Counted from the first letter of the stretch, positions 33,544 through 42,850 are shown. The stretch is 64,000 nucleotides of DNA from Cupriavidus alkaliphilus (GCF_900094595.1 NZ_FMAD01000007.1:62001-126000); one strand, 5' to 3'. Numbers and translations: made by a program. The notes: generated from the sequence alone by a model not told the origin.

Positions 33544-33924
33544 CTACCCCTGTGCGAGGCGCTCCAGCGCCGCCTCGACCTCCCGCCACACCGCCTCGGT
33601 CTCGCCCTCGGTGCATTCCCCATGCTGGCGCTTGACCGCGCCCAGCCGGTTCAGCACCAGGTGCTGCCCCGGCACCACGCCCGCATTGGCCAGGCAGACC
33701 TGCACGCAAGCCAGCGGACACCCGTCCAGCGCCAGGATCGGCCGGCCCGATCGCGCCACCCGCGTCAGCGCCGGCACGCCGCCGCCCACGCCGCTGATGC
33801 ACGACATTTCCGCGCGGCCGGTTCGGTCCAGCCGCACCGCGCAGGCATTGGCCAGTTGCGCCACGCTGGAGCAGCCGGAGCAGGCGTACACCAGGGGCAG
33901 GGATCGGGTGGGGGAAGCCGGCAT
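33544..33924 (-). CDS. DGC-domain putative zinc-binding protein
   Basis: 126 residues from ATG 33924 (MPASPTRSLPLVYACSGCSS). It contains the DGC domain: YACSGCSSVAQLANACAVRL, then SCISGVGGGVPALT and ILALDGCPLACVQVCLANAG with the D-G-C triad. Seven or more conserved cysteines suggest a metal or disulfide site. Cytoplasmic, single domain. Function of the family unknown. The neighbouring DUF411 gene is also a cysteine-rich metal-site protein. Confidence 0.88.
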   Translation of the reverse strand: MPASPTRSLPLVYACSGCSSVAQLANACAVRLDRTGRAEMSCISGVGGGVPALTRVARSGRPILALDGCPLACVQVCLANAGVVPGQHLVLNRLGAVKRQHGECTEGETEAVWREVEAALERLAQG

Positions 33925-34069
33925 CGCGCTCCTTCCGTCAGGACTTGTGTTGACAGGACCACGCCTGCTGGGAAGCGGCCAGCATAGTGACTTGTGCGGG
34001 GACGGGCCATTCGCCGATAGAGCTAGCCCGCACGGCCGATCTGCGTAGCCAGCTGCCGGGCACCAAATG

Positions 34070-34102
34070 AAAAAAGCCCTGTGGCGCAATGCGCCACAGG
34101 GC
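34070..34102 (-). terminator. terminator of the scoAB operon
   Basis: 12-bp perfect arms GCCCTGTGGCGC (34076-34087) and GCGCCACAGGGC (34091-34102) with an AAT loop. Plus-strand A6 gives a U6 tract on the minus strand. Begins 25 bases after the scoB stop. Confidence 0.93.
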
Positions 34103-34127
34103 CTGTCACGCAATGCCGAAGGGTTGC

Positions 34128-34766
34128 TTACAGCAGCGACGCCCCGGTCTTCGCCTGGATTTCCTCGCGGCTGACGCCCGGTGCGGTTTCGACCAGCTTC
34201 AGGCCGTCGGCAGTCACGTCCATCACACCCAGGTCAGTGATGATGCGATTGACCACGCCCACGCCGGTCAGCGGCAGGTTGCACTGCTTCAGGATCTTGA
34301 TGTCCTCGGTGCCGTCCTTCTTCTTGGCGGTGTGTTCCATCAGCACCACCACGCGGCCGACGCCGGCGACCAGGTCCATCGCGCCGCCCATGCCCTTGAC
34401 CATCTTGCCGGGGATCATCCAGTTGGCGAGGTCGCCCTTCTCGCTGACCTGCATCGCGCCCAGGATGGCCAGGTTGATGTGGCCGCCGCGGATCATCGCG
34501 AACGAGTCGGCCGACGAGAAGATCGACGAGCCCGGCAGCGTGGTCACGGTCTGCTTGCCGGCATTGATCATGTCGGCGTCGACCTCGGCCTCGGTCGGGA
34601 ACGGGCCGATGCCGAGCAGGCCGTTCTCGGATTGCAGCCAGACTTCCATGCCTTCGGGCACCCAGTTGGCCACCAGCGTCGGCAGCCCGATGCCCAGGTT
34701 GACGTAGAAACCGTCCTGCAGCTCGGCCGCGGCGCGCGCGGCCATTTCGTCACGTGTCCATGCCAT
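34128..34766 (-). CDS. scoB: succinyl-CoA:3-oxoacid CoA-transferase subunit B
   Basis: A 212-residue beta chain of class I CoA-transferase, which activates acetoacetate with CoA from succinyl-CoA. It contains the catalytic glutamate in [10 protein letters not shown] (about residue 47), [20 protein letters not shown] and [20 protein letters not shown]. The ATG at 34766 follows an AGGAGA ribosome site 11 bases after the scoA stop. It works with ScoA as an alpha2-beta2 enzyme. With bdhA it completes the 3-hydroxybutyrate to acetoacetyl-CoA route. Confidence 0.95.
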   Translation of the reverse strand: MAWTRDEMAARAAAELQDGFYVNLGIGLPTLVANWVPEGMEVWLQSENGLLGIGPFPTEAEVDADMINAGKQTVTTLPGSSIFSSADSFAMIRGGHINLAILGAMQVSEKGDLANWMIPGKMVKGMGGAMDLVAGVGRVVVLMEHTAKKKDGTEDIKILKQCNLPLTGVGVVNRIITDLGVMDVTADGLKLVETAPGVSREEIQAKTGASLL

Positions 34767-34777
34767 GATGGGTCTCC

Positions 34778-35479
34778 TTAGCTGGCCGCGCGCACGGTGC
34801 GCTGCTCGATGCGTTTCTCGGGGTGGGCGTTGAGCACCAGGCGCTGCACGAAGATGCCGGCCAGGTGGATCTCGTCGGGATCGAGTTCGCCGGTCTCGAC
34901 GATCTGCTCGACCTCGGCCACGGTGACCTTGCCCGCCATCGCGCACATCGGATTGAAGTTGCGCGCGGTGCGGCGGAACACCAGGTTGCCGGCCTTGTCG
35001 GCCTTCCAGGCCTTGACCAGCGCCACGTCGGCGGTCAGCGAACGTTCCATCACGTACTTTTCGCCGTCGAATTCGCGGATTTCCTTGCCTTCGGCGACGA
35101 TGGTGCCGACACCGGTCTTGGTGAAGAAGGCCGGGATGCCCGAGCCGCCGGCGCGCAGCTTTTCGGCCAGCGTGCCCTGCGGGGTGAATTCCAGTTCCAG
35201 TTCGCCGGCCAGGTACTGGCGCTCGAACTCCTTGTTCTCGCCCACGTAGGACGAGATCATCTTCTTGATCTGGCGCGTGGCCAGCAGCAGGCCCAGGCCG
35301 AAGCCGTCGACGCCGGCGTTGTTGGAGATGCAGGTCAGCTGCTTGGCGCCGCTGTCGCGCAGCGCGCCGATCAGCGCCTCGGGGATGCCGCACAGGCCGA
35401 AACCGCCCACGGCGATCGTCTGGCCGTCGCGGACGACGCCTGCAAGCGCTTCTGCGGCGCTGGCGTAGACCTTGTTCAT
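34778..35479 (-). CDS. scoA: succinyl-CoA:3-oxoacid CoA-transferase subunit A
   Basis: A 233-residue alpha chain. ATG 35479 gives [20 protein letters not shown], then the CoA-binding glycine motif [14 protein letters not shown] and [14 protein letters not shown], followed by [20 protein letters not shown]. Normal length. First gene of the scoAB operon, divergent from a PAS-LuxR regulator 181 bases away that probably controls it. Confidence 0.95.
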   Translation of the reverse strand: MNKVYASAAEALAGVVRDGQTIAVGGFGLCGIPEALIGALRDSGAKQLTCISNNAGVDGFGLGLLLATRQIKKMISSYVGENKEFERQYLAGELELEFTPQGTLAEKLRAGGSGIPAFFTKTGVGTIVAEGKEIREFDGEKYVMERSLTADVALVKAWKADKAGNLVFRRTARNFNPMCAMAGKVTVAEVEQIVETGELDPDEIHLAGIFVQRLVLNAHPEKRIEQRTVRAAS

Positions 35480-35550
35480 GCTTCGCTCCTTCCTCGGTAG
35501 TCCCTGTCGATCTCCCCGCCGGCGGGTAGTGCGGCGGGCGACGCAGGGAA

Positions 35551-35566
35551 ATTGTAACGGTACAAT
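35551..35566. promoter_or_regulatory. palindromic promoter element between scoA and the PAS-LuxR gene
   Basis: ATTGTA-ACGG-TACAAT, perfect 6-bp arms. TACAAT reads as a -10 hexamer on both strands, so it may be a shared divergent promoter element or an operator. No good -35 boxes were identified. The rest of the 181-base spacer shows an AT-rich stretch TACGTAAAAATACATA just before the PAS-LuxR gene. Confidence 0.4.
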
Positions 35567-35660
35567 CGGCAACGGGCGGTCGGCCGTCGCCGTAACGCGT
35601 CCGACCGACAGCATACGCAAGCACAGCCGGCTACGCCATTACGTAAAAATACATAAGCAG

Positions 35661-36206
35661 ATGCCCGCCATCGACTACCAGACCGCCTTCCAGCTCGCCC
35701 CCGTGGGCCTGGTGCTGTCACGCGAGCGCGTGATCGAGGACTGCAACGAAGAGGTCTGCCGCATCTTCGGCACCACGCGCGAGGCCCTGCTGGGCCAGTC
35801 GTTCCAGGTGCTCTACCCCACCGCCGACGAATTCGAGCGCACCGGCGCGCGCATCGCGCCGATCATGGGCAAGCGCGGCATGTATTCGGACGAACGCATC
35901 ATGAAGCGCGCCGGCGGGGAACTGTTCTGGTGCCACGTTACCGGTCGCGCGCTGGACCGGGCGCAGCCGCTCGGCGCAGGAATCTGGACCTTCGAGGACT
36001 TGTCGCAGAAACGCCAGGTCACCGCCGAACTGACCGCGCGCGAACGCGAGATCGCGGCGCAACTGGTGGAAGGCAAGACCAGCAAGCAGATCGGCAAGCT
36101 GCTGGCGATCAGCCCGCGCACGGTCGACATCTATCGGGCGCGGCTGATGAAGAAGTATGGGGCGAGTACGTCGGTGGATCTGGTGCAGCGGCTGGTGGCC
36201 CACTGA
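35661..36206 (+). CDS. PAS-domain LuxR-type transcriptional regulator
   Basis: 181 residues. The N-terminal PAS fold (about 8-115: FQLAPVGLVLSRERVIEDCN, then a PAS-typical GQSFQVLYPTADEFE and WTFEDLSQKRQ) senses a small ligand or redox state. The C-terminal LuxR/FixJ helix-turn-helix (120-180) reads LTAREREIAAQLVEGKTSKQ, IGKLLAISPRTVDIYRARLM. No receiver domain or phospho-Asp. Divergent from scoAB, so likely regulates ketone-body CoA-transferase genes (inference from position). Confidence 0.88.
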   Translation: MPAIDYQTAFQLAPVGLVLSRERVIEDCNEEVCRIFGTTREALLGQSFQVLYPTADEFERTGARIAPIMGKRGMYSDERIMKRAGGELFWCHVTGRALDRAQPLGAGIWTFEDLSQKRQVTAELTAREREIAAQLVEGKTSKQIGKLLAISPRTVDIYRARLMKKYGASTSVDLVQRLVAH

Positions 36207-36218
36207 CGCCGAAAACGA

Positions 36219-36620
36219 TCACCCTTCGATGATCGCCCGGATCTCCGCCGGCACCGGCACCGATTTCTCCGCCGCATAGTCGCACCACACCACCTTGGCC
36301 CCACCCTCGGCCCATACCACCTCGGGCAGATCGGTGCGGCGGATTTCCATGCGCGTCTCGAAACTGGTGCGCCCCAGCTGCCCGGCATAGACCCGGCATT
36401 CGATCTCGCCCGGATAGCGCAACTGCTTCAGGAAGGTCATATGCGCATTGATGATGACCGGCCCCTGCCCGTTCGCATCCTTGCCGCCGCGGCCCAGCGA
36501 CGCGAACCATTCGATGCGCGCCTGCTCCAGGTACTGGAAATAGACGGTGTTGTTGACATGGCCCATCGCATCCATGTCGCCCCACCGGATCGGCATCACC
36601 ACCGTATAGACGTGCTTCAT
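36219..36620 (-). CDS. 4-hydroxybenzoyl-CoA-type (hotdog) acyl-CoA thioesterase
   Basis: A 133-residue single hotdog domain. MPIRWGDMDAMGHVNNTVYF holds the catalytic Asp and the MGHVNN signature. QYLEQARIEWF forms the central helix. ATG 36620 follows GGAGG by 5 bases; a TTG 12 bases further upstream is less likely. Hydrolyses short or aromatic acyl-CoA. It lies 53 bases after the TRAP receptor gene on the same strand, but a hairpin separates them. Confidence 0.9.
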   Translation of the reverse strand: MKHVYTVVMPIRWGDMDAMGHVNNTVYFQYLEQARIEWFASLGRGGKDANGQGPVIINAHMTFLKQLRYPGEIECRVYAGQLGRTSFETRMEIRRTDLPEVVWAEGGAKVVWCDYAAEKSVPVPAEIRAIIEG

Positions 36621-36637
36621 CTCAGCCTCCAAAGCAA

Positions 36638-36663
36638 CAGGCCCGCCAACACTGGCGGGCCTG
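36638..36663 (-). terminator. hairpin terminator after the TRAP operon
   Basis: 11-bp perfect arms CAGGCCCGCCA (36638-36648) and TGGCGGGCCTG (36653-36663), loop of 4. Only a weak T-rich tail (TTGCTTT) follows on the minus strand, so read-through into the thioesterase gene is plausible. Confidence 0.65.
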
Positions 36664-36672
36664 CTTAATGAC

Positions 36673-37701
36673 TTAGCGCTTGGCGATCGCGCCTTCAGCC
36701 TTGGTCACCAGGTCGGTGCCGATCTGCTTCTTCCACTTGTCGTAGACCTTGGCGGTAGCCTTGCGGAAGGCGTCATGCTCGGCCGGGGTCAGGTGCGTGA
36801 CCTTGACGCCGTGGGCCTCCATGTCCTTCCACGCGGGCGTGCCGGCCTCGGCCAGGCCCTTGCGGGCCAGCGCGATTTCCTGCTTGCCGGCATCGATGGC
36901 GGCCTGCTTGACGATCTCGCGGTCGGCCGGGGTCCAGCTTTCCCAGATCTGCTTGTTGACCACGAAAATCAGCGGATCGGCGACGTAGCCCCAGGTGGTG
37001 ACGTACTTCTGGCCGACCGTGTACAGCTTGGCGGCGGCGAACACCGACTGCGGATTCTCCTGGCCGTCGACCGCGCCCGAGGCCATCGCCGGCTGCGCGT
37101 CGGCCCAGCTCATCTGGGTCGGGTTGGCGCCCAGCGCGTTGAAGGTCTCGATGTACAGCGGCGAGCCCACAACGCGCAGCTTCAGGCCCTTGAGGTCTTC
37201 CGGCTTGCGGATCTCGCGCTTGGAGTTCGACACCTCGCGGAAGCCGTTCTCGCCCCACGCCAGCGGCACCACGCCGGCCTTCTCCAGCGTGGCGAAGATC
37301 GACTTGCCGACCTCGCCCTGCGTCAGCGCGTCCAGCGCCTTGTAGTCGGGCATCAGGAACGGCAGCGAGAACAGGTTCAGTTCCTTGACCTGCGGCGACC
37401 AGTTGATGGTGGAGCCCACCGCCATGTCGATCACGCCCTGGCGGATCGCCGAGAACTCGCGGGTCTGGTCGCCGGCCACCAACGAAGTGCCCGGGTACAG
37501 CTTGATGTTGATGCGGCCGTTGGTACGCTGTTTGACCAGGTCGGCCCAGATCTCGCCGCCCTTGCCCCACGGGAAGGCCGGGCCGAGCACCAGCGACATC
37601 TTGTACTCGGACTTGTAGGTCTGGGCCATCGCACCGGCGGGGGCGAAGGCGGAGGCGGCCAGGGCGGCGGCCGTTGCGAGCATCAGGGCACGACGTTTCA
37701 T
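36673..37701 (-). CDS. TRAP transporter substrate-binding protein (DctP family)
   Basis: A 342-residue periplasmic receptor. Signal peptide MKRRALMLATAAALAASAFA with cleavage after GAMA. The DctP fold includes FSAIRQGVIDMAVGSTINWS, LFSLPFLMPDYKALDALTQG and the ligand-contact region GLKLRVVGSPLYIETFNALG with conserved Arg, followed by VDGQENPQSVFAAAKLYTVG. It delivers a carboxylate to DctQM. Last of the dctQMP operon. Ligand unknown. Confidence 0.93.
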   Translation of the reverse strand: MKRRALMLATAAALAASAFAPAGAMAQTYKSEYKMSLVLGPAFPWGKGGEIWADLVKQRTNGRINIKLYPGTSLVAGDQTREFSAIRQGVIDMAVGSTINWSPQVKELNLFSLPFLMPDYKALDALTQGEVGKSIFATLEKAGVVPLAWGENGFREVSNSKREIRKPEDLKGLKLRVVGSPLYIETFNALGANPTQMSWADAQPAMASGAVDGQENPQSVFAAAKLYTVGQKYVTTWGYVADPLIFVVNKQIWESWTPADREIVKQAAIDAGKQEIALARKGLAEAGTPAWKDMEAHGVKVTHLTPAEHDAFRKATAKVYDKWKKQIGTDLVTKAEGAIAKR

Positions 37702-37766
37702 TTCATCTCCTCAGGGGAAAAGCGTCAGGTTCTTGTTGGTGAATGCAAACACGGCATCGACAGCGG

Positions 37767-39071
37767 TCAATAGCCGAGGTACTCCGGCAGCCACGTCGCC
37801 AGCGGCGGATAAGCCAGCACCATCAGCATGGCGATAAACATCGCCAGCAGCATCCAGATCACCCAGGGCACGGTTTCTTCCATGCGCACGCGGGCGATCC
37901 GGCACGACACCATCAGGTTCACGGCCAGCGGCGGCGTGAACTGGCCCAGCGCCACCTTCAGCGTCAGCACCACGCCGAACCACACCGGGTTCCACTGGAA
38001 GGCATTGGCGATCGGCAGCAGCAGCGGCACGAAGATCAGGAAGATCGAAATGCCGTCGAGGAACATGCCCACCGTCATCAGCAGCAGCACGATCAGCGCC
38101 AGCACGCCGTATTCGCCCAGCCCGGAGGTGGCGATTGCCTGCGCCAGCGGGTCGATCACGCCCAGCGTCGACAGCGCATAGGCAAAGATGCCGGCCAGCG
38201 CCACCACCAGCAGGATCACCGCCGAGGTCTCGGCCGCTTCCTGGAAGATCGTGAACAGGTCGCGCATGCCGATGCTGCGGTACACCACCATGCCGACGAA
38301 CAGGCCATAGACCACCGCCACCACGGCGGCTTCGGTCGGCGTGAACCAGCCGGCGCGCATGCCGCCCAGGATCAGAAACGGCGCCACCAGGCCCCACGCG
38401 GCCTCGCGCAGGCTTTTCCAGAACGGCGGGCGCGGCAGCGCGGCTTCGGCGGCGCCCATATTGTGCTTGCGCGCCAGCCAGACCGCCGGCACGATCAGCG
38501 CGATGCCCGCGAGCACGCCCGGGATCATGCCGGCCGCGAACAGCGCCGGCACCGATGCGCCCGGCACCAGCACGCTGTAGATGATGAATGCCACCGACGG
38601 CGGGATCAGGATGTCGGTCGCGGCCGCCGCGCCGACCACCGCCGCGCTGTACGAGCCGGGATAGCCCGCGCGCGACATCGCCGCGATCATCACGCCGCCG
38701 ACCGCGGCCGCGTTGGCCGGGCCCGAACCGGAAATGCCGCCGAGGAACATCGCCACCAGGATCGCCACCAGCGGCAGCATGCCAGGGCCACGGCCGACCA
38801 CGGCGATGGCAAAGGTCACCAGCCGCTGCGCCACGCCGGAGCGGTCGAAGATCGAGCCCACCAGCACGAACATCGGGATCGCCAGCAGCGGATACTTGGC
38901 CAGGCCTGCGTAGAAATTCTGCGGCACCGCCAGCAGGCCGAACATCTGCGTATCGAGATTGGACAGGCCGATCGCAACCAGGCCGCCCAGCCCCAGCGAC
39001 ACGCCGATCGGCACCCCAAGCAGCATCAGGCCAATAAAGACCACGAACAGGATGATGGCAACCAGCGTCAT
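37767..39071 (-). CDS. TRAP transporter large permease (DctM)
   Basis: A 434-residue inner-membrane protein with about 12 helices. ATG 39071 gives MTLVAIILFVVFIGLMLLGV. DctM signatures include GISGSGPANAAAVGGVMIAA, LIPPSVAFIIYSVLVPGASV and DGISIFLIFVPLLLPIANAF. It drives Na+-coupled uptake with DctQ and DctP. The start overlaps the DctQ stop by 4 bases (ATGA), so translation is coupled. Confidence 0.95.
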   Translation of the reverse strand: MTLVAIILFVVFIGLMLLGVPIGVSLGLGGLVAIGLSNLDTQMFGLLAVPQNFYAGLAKYPLLAIPMFVLVGSIFDRSGVAQRLVTFAIAVVGRGPGMLPLVAILVAMFLGGISGSGPANAAAVGGVMIAAMSRAGYPGSYSAAVVGAAAATDILIPPSVAFIIYSVLVPGASVPALFAAGMIPGVLAGIALIVPAVWLARKHNMGAAEAALPRPPFWKSLREAAWGLVAPFLILGGMRAGWFTPTEAAVVAVVYGLFVGMVVYRSIGMRDLFTIFQEAAETSAVILLVVALAGIFAYALSTLGVIDPLAQAIATSGLGEYGVLALIVLLLMTVGMFLDGISIFLIFVPLLLPIANAFQWNPVWFGVVLTLKVALGQFTPPLAVNLMVSCRIARVRMEETVPWVIWMLLAMFIAMLMVLAYPPLATWLPEYLGY

Positions 39072-39670
39072 GGCGCACGCTCCGTCGCCGACTGGCTCTG
39101 TTGATGCAGCGCCTTGAGCGCGCGCACGTTGCGCACCATCAGGGCCAGCGCGCGCAGCGCGATGCCGGCCGACAGCACCGGCAGCCAGATCGAGTACCAC
39201 CAGCTCGGCACGCCGATGCCTGGCGAGGTCTCGCCGAAGGTGTACTCATCCCAGGTAATGCGCGCCCCCAGCACCGCCAGAGCGATAAACATCACCGCCA
39301 CCGCCAGCGCCGACAGGACCGCCAGGCGCCGCTGCCGCGCGGCGCTGCCGCGTTCGAAGAAGAATTCGATGCGGATATTGCGGTCGCGCGCCACCGCGGC
39401 GCTGCCGGCCACCAGGGCCAGCACGATCATCAGGAAGACCGAGAATTCCTCGGTCCAGGCGAACGACTCGTCGGTGAAATAGCGGACCACCACGTTGGCG
39501 AAGGTGATGCCGACCAGCAGCACCATCACGATCACGCCAATCCAGTCCTCGAGGCGGGGCGATACCCGGAATTCAGCGTCCTGCGCTTCGTCGGCGGCCC
39601 GCGGGATCACCGCGGAATCGACGACGTGTTGCGGCACGGCGTTGCGCCGTGCCTCTGTTTGTTGCTCCAT
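39068..39670 (-). CDS. TRAP transporter small permease (DctQ)
   Basis: 200 residues with four membrane helices after a 40-residue cytoplasmic lead. The DctQ pattern is visible in VVVRYFTDESFAWTEEFSVF and the RDRNIRIEFFFERGSA loop. First gene of dctQMP. The 267 bases upstream to the SDR gene hold the promoter but no further gene. Confidence 0.93.
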   Translation of the reverse strand: MEQQTEARRNAVPQHVVDSAVIPRAADEAQDAEFRVSPRLEDWIGVIVMVLLVGITFANVVVRYFTDESFAWTEEFSVFLMIVLALVAGSAAVARDRNIRIEFFFERGSAARQRRLAVLSALAVAVMFIALAVLGARITWDEYTFGETSPGIGVPSWWYSIWLPVLSAGIALRALALMVRNVRALKALHQQSQSATERAP

Positions 39671-39937
39671 CTCCCCGGCCTCCGGTCCAGGGCCGCTCGG
39701 GCCATGCGGCCACCGCGGCGTTCTCGCTTTGTATGTAAAGACTTAATCTGCAGACATGGCGGATTATGCCAAGACTGGCCTGCCACGCACGAAATTTCTG
39801 AAGTTTGACGCGTACTGACGACGGCGCGCCCAAGGGGACCGGATAAGCCCTGGGTTGGCGCTCGGGCATCCCGCGGCGCTTTTGGCGCGTGGGCGGGATG
39901 CGGGGGACTTGCGCCCCCGGTGTCAGCGCGCGGGCGC

Positions 39938-40723
39938 TCAGACCATGCCGTCGTCGGCGGTGATGACGGCGCCGTTGATGAACTGCGACTGGTCCGATGC
40001 CAGCAGCAGCAACAGGCCGTCGAGGTCTTCCGGCTTGCCCAGGCGCTTGCGCGGCAGCATCTGGATCAGCTTCTGCCCGGCGTCGGAATCCCAATGGTGG
40101 TGATTGATATCGGTGTCGATATAGCCGGGGCAGATGGCGTTGGAATTGATGCCATGGCGCGCCCATTCCAGCGCCATGGCCCTGGTCATGTGCACCACCG
40201 CCGCCTTGCTCATGCAATACACGCCGATCTGCGACAGCACCTTCAGCCCCGCCACCGACGCGATATTGACGATACGCGCCTGCGGCAGCGGGCTGCCGTT
40301 GCGCTCGGCGCCCTTGGCGCGCGCGATCATGCGCTTGGCGACTTCCTGCGCGACGAAAAACGCCCCGCGGGTATTGGTGTCGAAGACGAAGTCGAAGTCT
40401 TCCGGGGCCACCTCGGTCAGCTTCTGCGTGGTGGACACGCCGGAGTTGTTGACCAGGATATCGATGGCGCCGGCTTCGGTCTCGGCGTGCGCCACCGCGG
40501 CGCGGATGCTGTCGGGGTCGGTCACGTCCAGGCGCACCACGTGCGCGCTGCCGCCCTCGGCCTCGATCGCGGCGCGCAGTTCCTTGAGCCGCTCGGTGCG
40601 GCGCGAGGCCAGCACCACCTTGGCCCCGGCGGCAGCGAGCACCGTGGCGAAACGCGAGCCCAGCCCGCTGGACGCGCCGGTCACCAGCGCCACCTTGCCT
40701 TCCAGATTGATCGACAAACCCAT
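39938..40723 (-). CDS. SDR-family oxidoreductase
   Basis: A 261-residue classical short-chain dehydrogenase. TGASSGLGSRFA forms the NAD(P)-binding loop (about 15-26), an Arg pair after strand beta2 (SRRTERL) favours NADP, NNSG is near 93, and the catalytic residues are Ser in NIASVAG and YCMSKAA (Tyr, Lys). ATG 40723 gives MGLSINLEGKVALVTGASSG. Divergent from the ETF-QO gene. A role in fatty-acid or hydroxyacyl metabolism is inferred from context only. Confidence 0.9.
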   Translation of the reverse strand: MGLSINLEGKVALVTGASSGLGSRFATVLAAAGAKVVLASRRTERLKELRAAIEAEGGSAHVVRLDVTDPDSIRAAVAHAETEAGAIDILVNNSGVSTTQKLTEVAPEDFDFVFDTNTRGAFFVAQEVAKRMIARAKGAERNGSPLPQARIVNIASVAGLKVLSQIGVYCMSKAAVVHMTRAMALEWARHGINSNAICPGYIDTDINHHHWDSDAGQKLIQMLPRKRLGKPEDLDGLLLLLASDQSQFINGAVITADDGMV

Positions 40724-40788
40724 GATTACCTCTTGTGCGGGAGCCCCTCTGGCCTCATCAGGAGCAGAAGGCAGCATATCAAAAAAAA

Positions 40789-40800
40789 GAACGACCGTTC
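40789..40800. promoter_or_regulatory. operator-like palindrome GAACG-AC-CGTTC
   Basis: 5-bp arms immediately after an A8 run and before an A7 run, 66 bases upstream of the SDR start. The style is that of TetR-family operators, but no regulator gene is adjacent. The remainder of the 374-base gap 40724-41097 to the ETF-QO gene contains no other ORF or RNA feature that could be supported. Confidence 0.4.
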
Positions 40801-41097
40801 CAAAAAAATCCTTGCCTGTGGGTGGCGAGTCCCGGACAATGCCGGAGATTCTAAGAACTTGGCCCGCAAAGGGAAAGAGGGAAAACGCGCGATCCGGCCG
40901 CCTTCGGACGCCGTTCCAGCGTTGTTCCGTCGCCGTTCGATCGCCGTCCGATCGCGAATCGGCGCCGATTCACCGCCGGGCCCGCGCGGCTCCCCGGGCG
41001 GCCCCCACGCCTCGCCCGGGCCGGGTTCTCAGCAAAAAGATCACCGCATTTCCCACAATTGCCAGCTAGCAGCAAAGAAACAGAGGGTTAGAGACAA

Positions 41098-42786
41098 ATG
41101 GATCAGCAACAGCTCCTGGAGCAGTTCGGCCCGCGCGAAGCCATGGAATACGACGTGGTCATCGTCGGCGGCGGCCCCGCCGGCCTGGCCACCGCCATCC
41201 GCCTGAAGCAACTCGCGCAGGAGAAAGGCGCCGACGTCAACGTGTGCGTGCTGGAAAAGGGCTCCGAGCCCGGCGCGCACATCCTGTCGGGCGCCATCAT
41301 GGACCCGCGCGCCCTGAATGAGCTGATCCCGAACTGGAAGGAGCTGGGCGCGCCGCTGAACCAGGCCGTGACCGAGGACAAGTTCCTGTTCCTGAACGAG
41401 ACCGGCTCCAAGGGCACGCCCCCGGCGCTGCTGCCCGAGTGCTTCCACAACGAAGGCAACTACATCGTCAGCCTGTCGAACTTCGTGCGCTGGCTGGGCC
41501 AGCAGGCCGAGGCGCTCGGCGTCGAGATCTTCCCGGGCTTCCCGGCCGCCGAGGTGCTGTACAACGAAGACGGCTCGGTCAAGGGCGTGGCCACCGGCAA
41601 CATGGGCATCAACAAGGAAGGCGAGCCGACCGACAACTTCCAGCTCGGCATGGAGCTGCATGCCAAGTACACGATCTTCGCCGAAGGCGCGCGCGGCCAC
41701 CTGGGCAAGCAGCTGATCGACAAGTTCGGCCTGGATGCCGGCAAGGATCCGCAGAGCTACGGCATCGGCCTGAAGGAACTGTGGGAAATCGATCCGGCCA
41801 AGCACAAGCCCGGCCTGGTGGTGCATACCGCCGGCTGGCCGCTGGACCCGGCCACCTACGGCGGCTCGTTCCTGTACCACATGGAAGACAACAAGGTCGC
41901 GGTCGGCTTCGTGGTCGGCCTGGACTACACCAACCCGTGGCTGTCGCCGTTCGAGGAATTCCAGCGCTTCAAGACCCATCCGGAGATCCGCCAGTACTTC
42001 GAAGGCGGCAAGCGTCTCTCGTATGGCGCGCGCGCCATCACCGCCGGCGGCCTGCTGTCGCTGCCCAAGACCGTGTTCCCGGGCGGCGCGCTGGTCGGCT
42101 GCGATGCTGGCTACCTGAACGCCTCGCGCATCAAGGGCAGCCACGCCGCGATCAAGACCGGCATGCTCGCCGCCGAGGCCGCCTATGACGCGCTGCAGGC
42201 CGGCCGCCAGCACGACGAGCTGAGCGCCTACCCGGCCGCGTTCGAGCAGAGCTGGCTGTACAAGGAGCTGCTGCAGGCCAAGAACTTCAAGCAGTGGTTC
42301 AAGAAGGGCCGCACCACCGCCACGCTGATGACCGGCATCGAGCAATGGCTGCTGCCCAAGCTGGGCGTGCGCAACCCGCCCTGGACCCTGCATCGCCAGA
42401 AGCCGGACCACGTCTACCTGAAGCCGGCCGCCGAATGCCAGAAGATCGAGTATCCGAAGCCGGACGGCAAGCTGACCTTCGACCGCCTCAGCTCGGTCTT
42501 CATCAGCAACACCAACCATGAAGAAAACCAGCCGGCGCACCTGACGCTGAAGGACGCCAGCGTGCCGGTCGACATCAACCTGGACAAGTACGCCGGCCCC
42601 GAGTCGCGCTACTGCCCGGCGGGCGTGTATGAGTTCGTGCAGGACGAGACCTCGGGCAAGGAACGCCTGCAGATCAACGCGCAGAACTGCGTGCACTGCA
42701 AGACCTGCGACATTAAGGACCCGACGCAGAACATTGTGTGGGTGACCCCGGAGGGTGGCGGCGGCCCGAACTACGTCGGCATGTAA
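41098..42786 (+). CDS. electron-transfer flavoprotein:ubiquinone oxidoreductase
   Basis: A 562-residue membrane-associated enzyme passing electrons from ETF (fatty and amino acid oxidation) to ubiquinone. FAD-binding VVIVGGGPAGLATAIRLKQL at about 17-36, GAIMDPRALNELIPNW, then the ubiquinone-binding and second FAD regions (GGSFLYHMEDNKVAVGFVVG; GCDAGYLNASRIKGSHAAIK). The C-terminal 4Fe-4S domain has four Cys (CPAGVYEF near 506; NCVHCKTCDIKDPTQNIVW near 531). Intact and followed by a terminator. Confidence 0.97.
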   Translation: MDQQQLLEQFGPREAMEYDVVIVGGGPAGLATAIRLKQLAQEKGADVNVCVLEKGSEPGAHILSGAIMDPRALNELIPNWKELGAPLNQAVTEDKFLFLNETGSKGTPPALLPECFHNEGNYIVSLSNFVRWLGQQAEALGVEIFPGFPAAEVLYNEDGSVKGVATGNMGINKEGEPTDNFQLGMELHAKYTIFAEGARGHLGKQLIDKFGLDAGKDPQSYGIGLKELWEIDPAKHKPGLVVHTAGWPLDPATYGGSFLYHMEDNKVAVGFVVGLDYTNPWLSPFEEFQRFKTHPEIRQYFEGGKRLSYGARAITAGGLLSLPKTVFPGGALVGCDAGYLNASRIKGSHAAIKTGMLAAEAAYDALQAGRQHDELSAYPAAFEQSWLYKELLQAKNFKQWFKKGRTTATLMTGIEQWLLPKLGVRNPPWTLHRQKPDHVYLKPAAECQKIEYPKPDGKLTFDRLSSVFISNTNHEENQPAHLTLKDASVPVDINLDKYAGPESRYCPAGVYEFVQDETSGKERLQINAQNCVHCKTCDIKDPTQNIVWVTPEGGGGPNYVGM

Positions 42787-42816
42787 GACGGCCGCGCAAG
42801 CGCGCTGGCAAGTGAC

Positions 42817-42850
42817 AACGGCACCGGATTCCCGGTGCCGTTTTCTTTTT
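42817..42850 (+). terminator. terminator of the ETF-QO gene
   Basis: Arms AACGGCACCGG (42817-42827) and CCGGTGCCGTT (42832-42842), loop ATTC, followed by TTTTCTTTTT. Confidence 0.93.
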
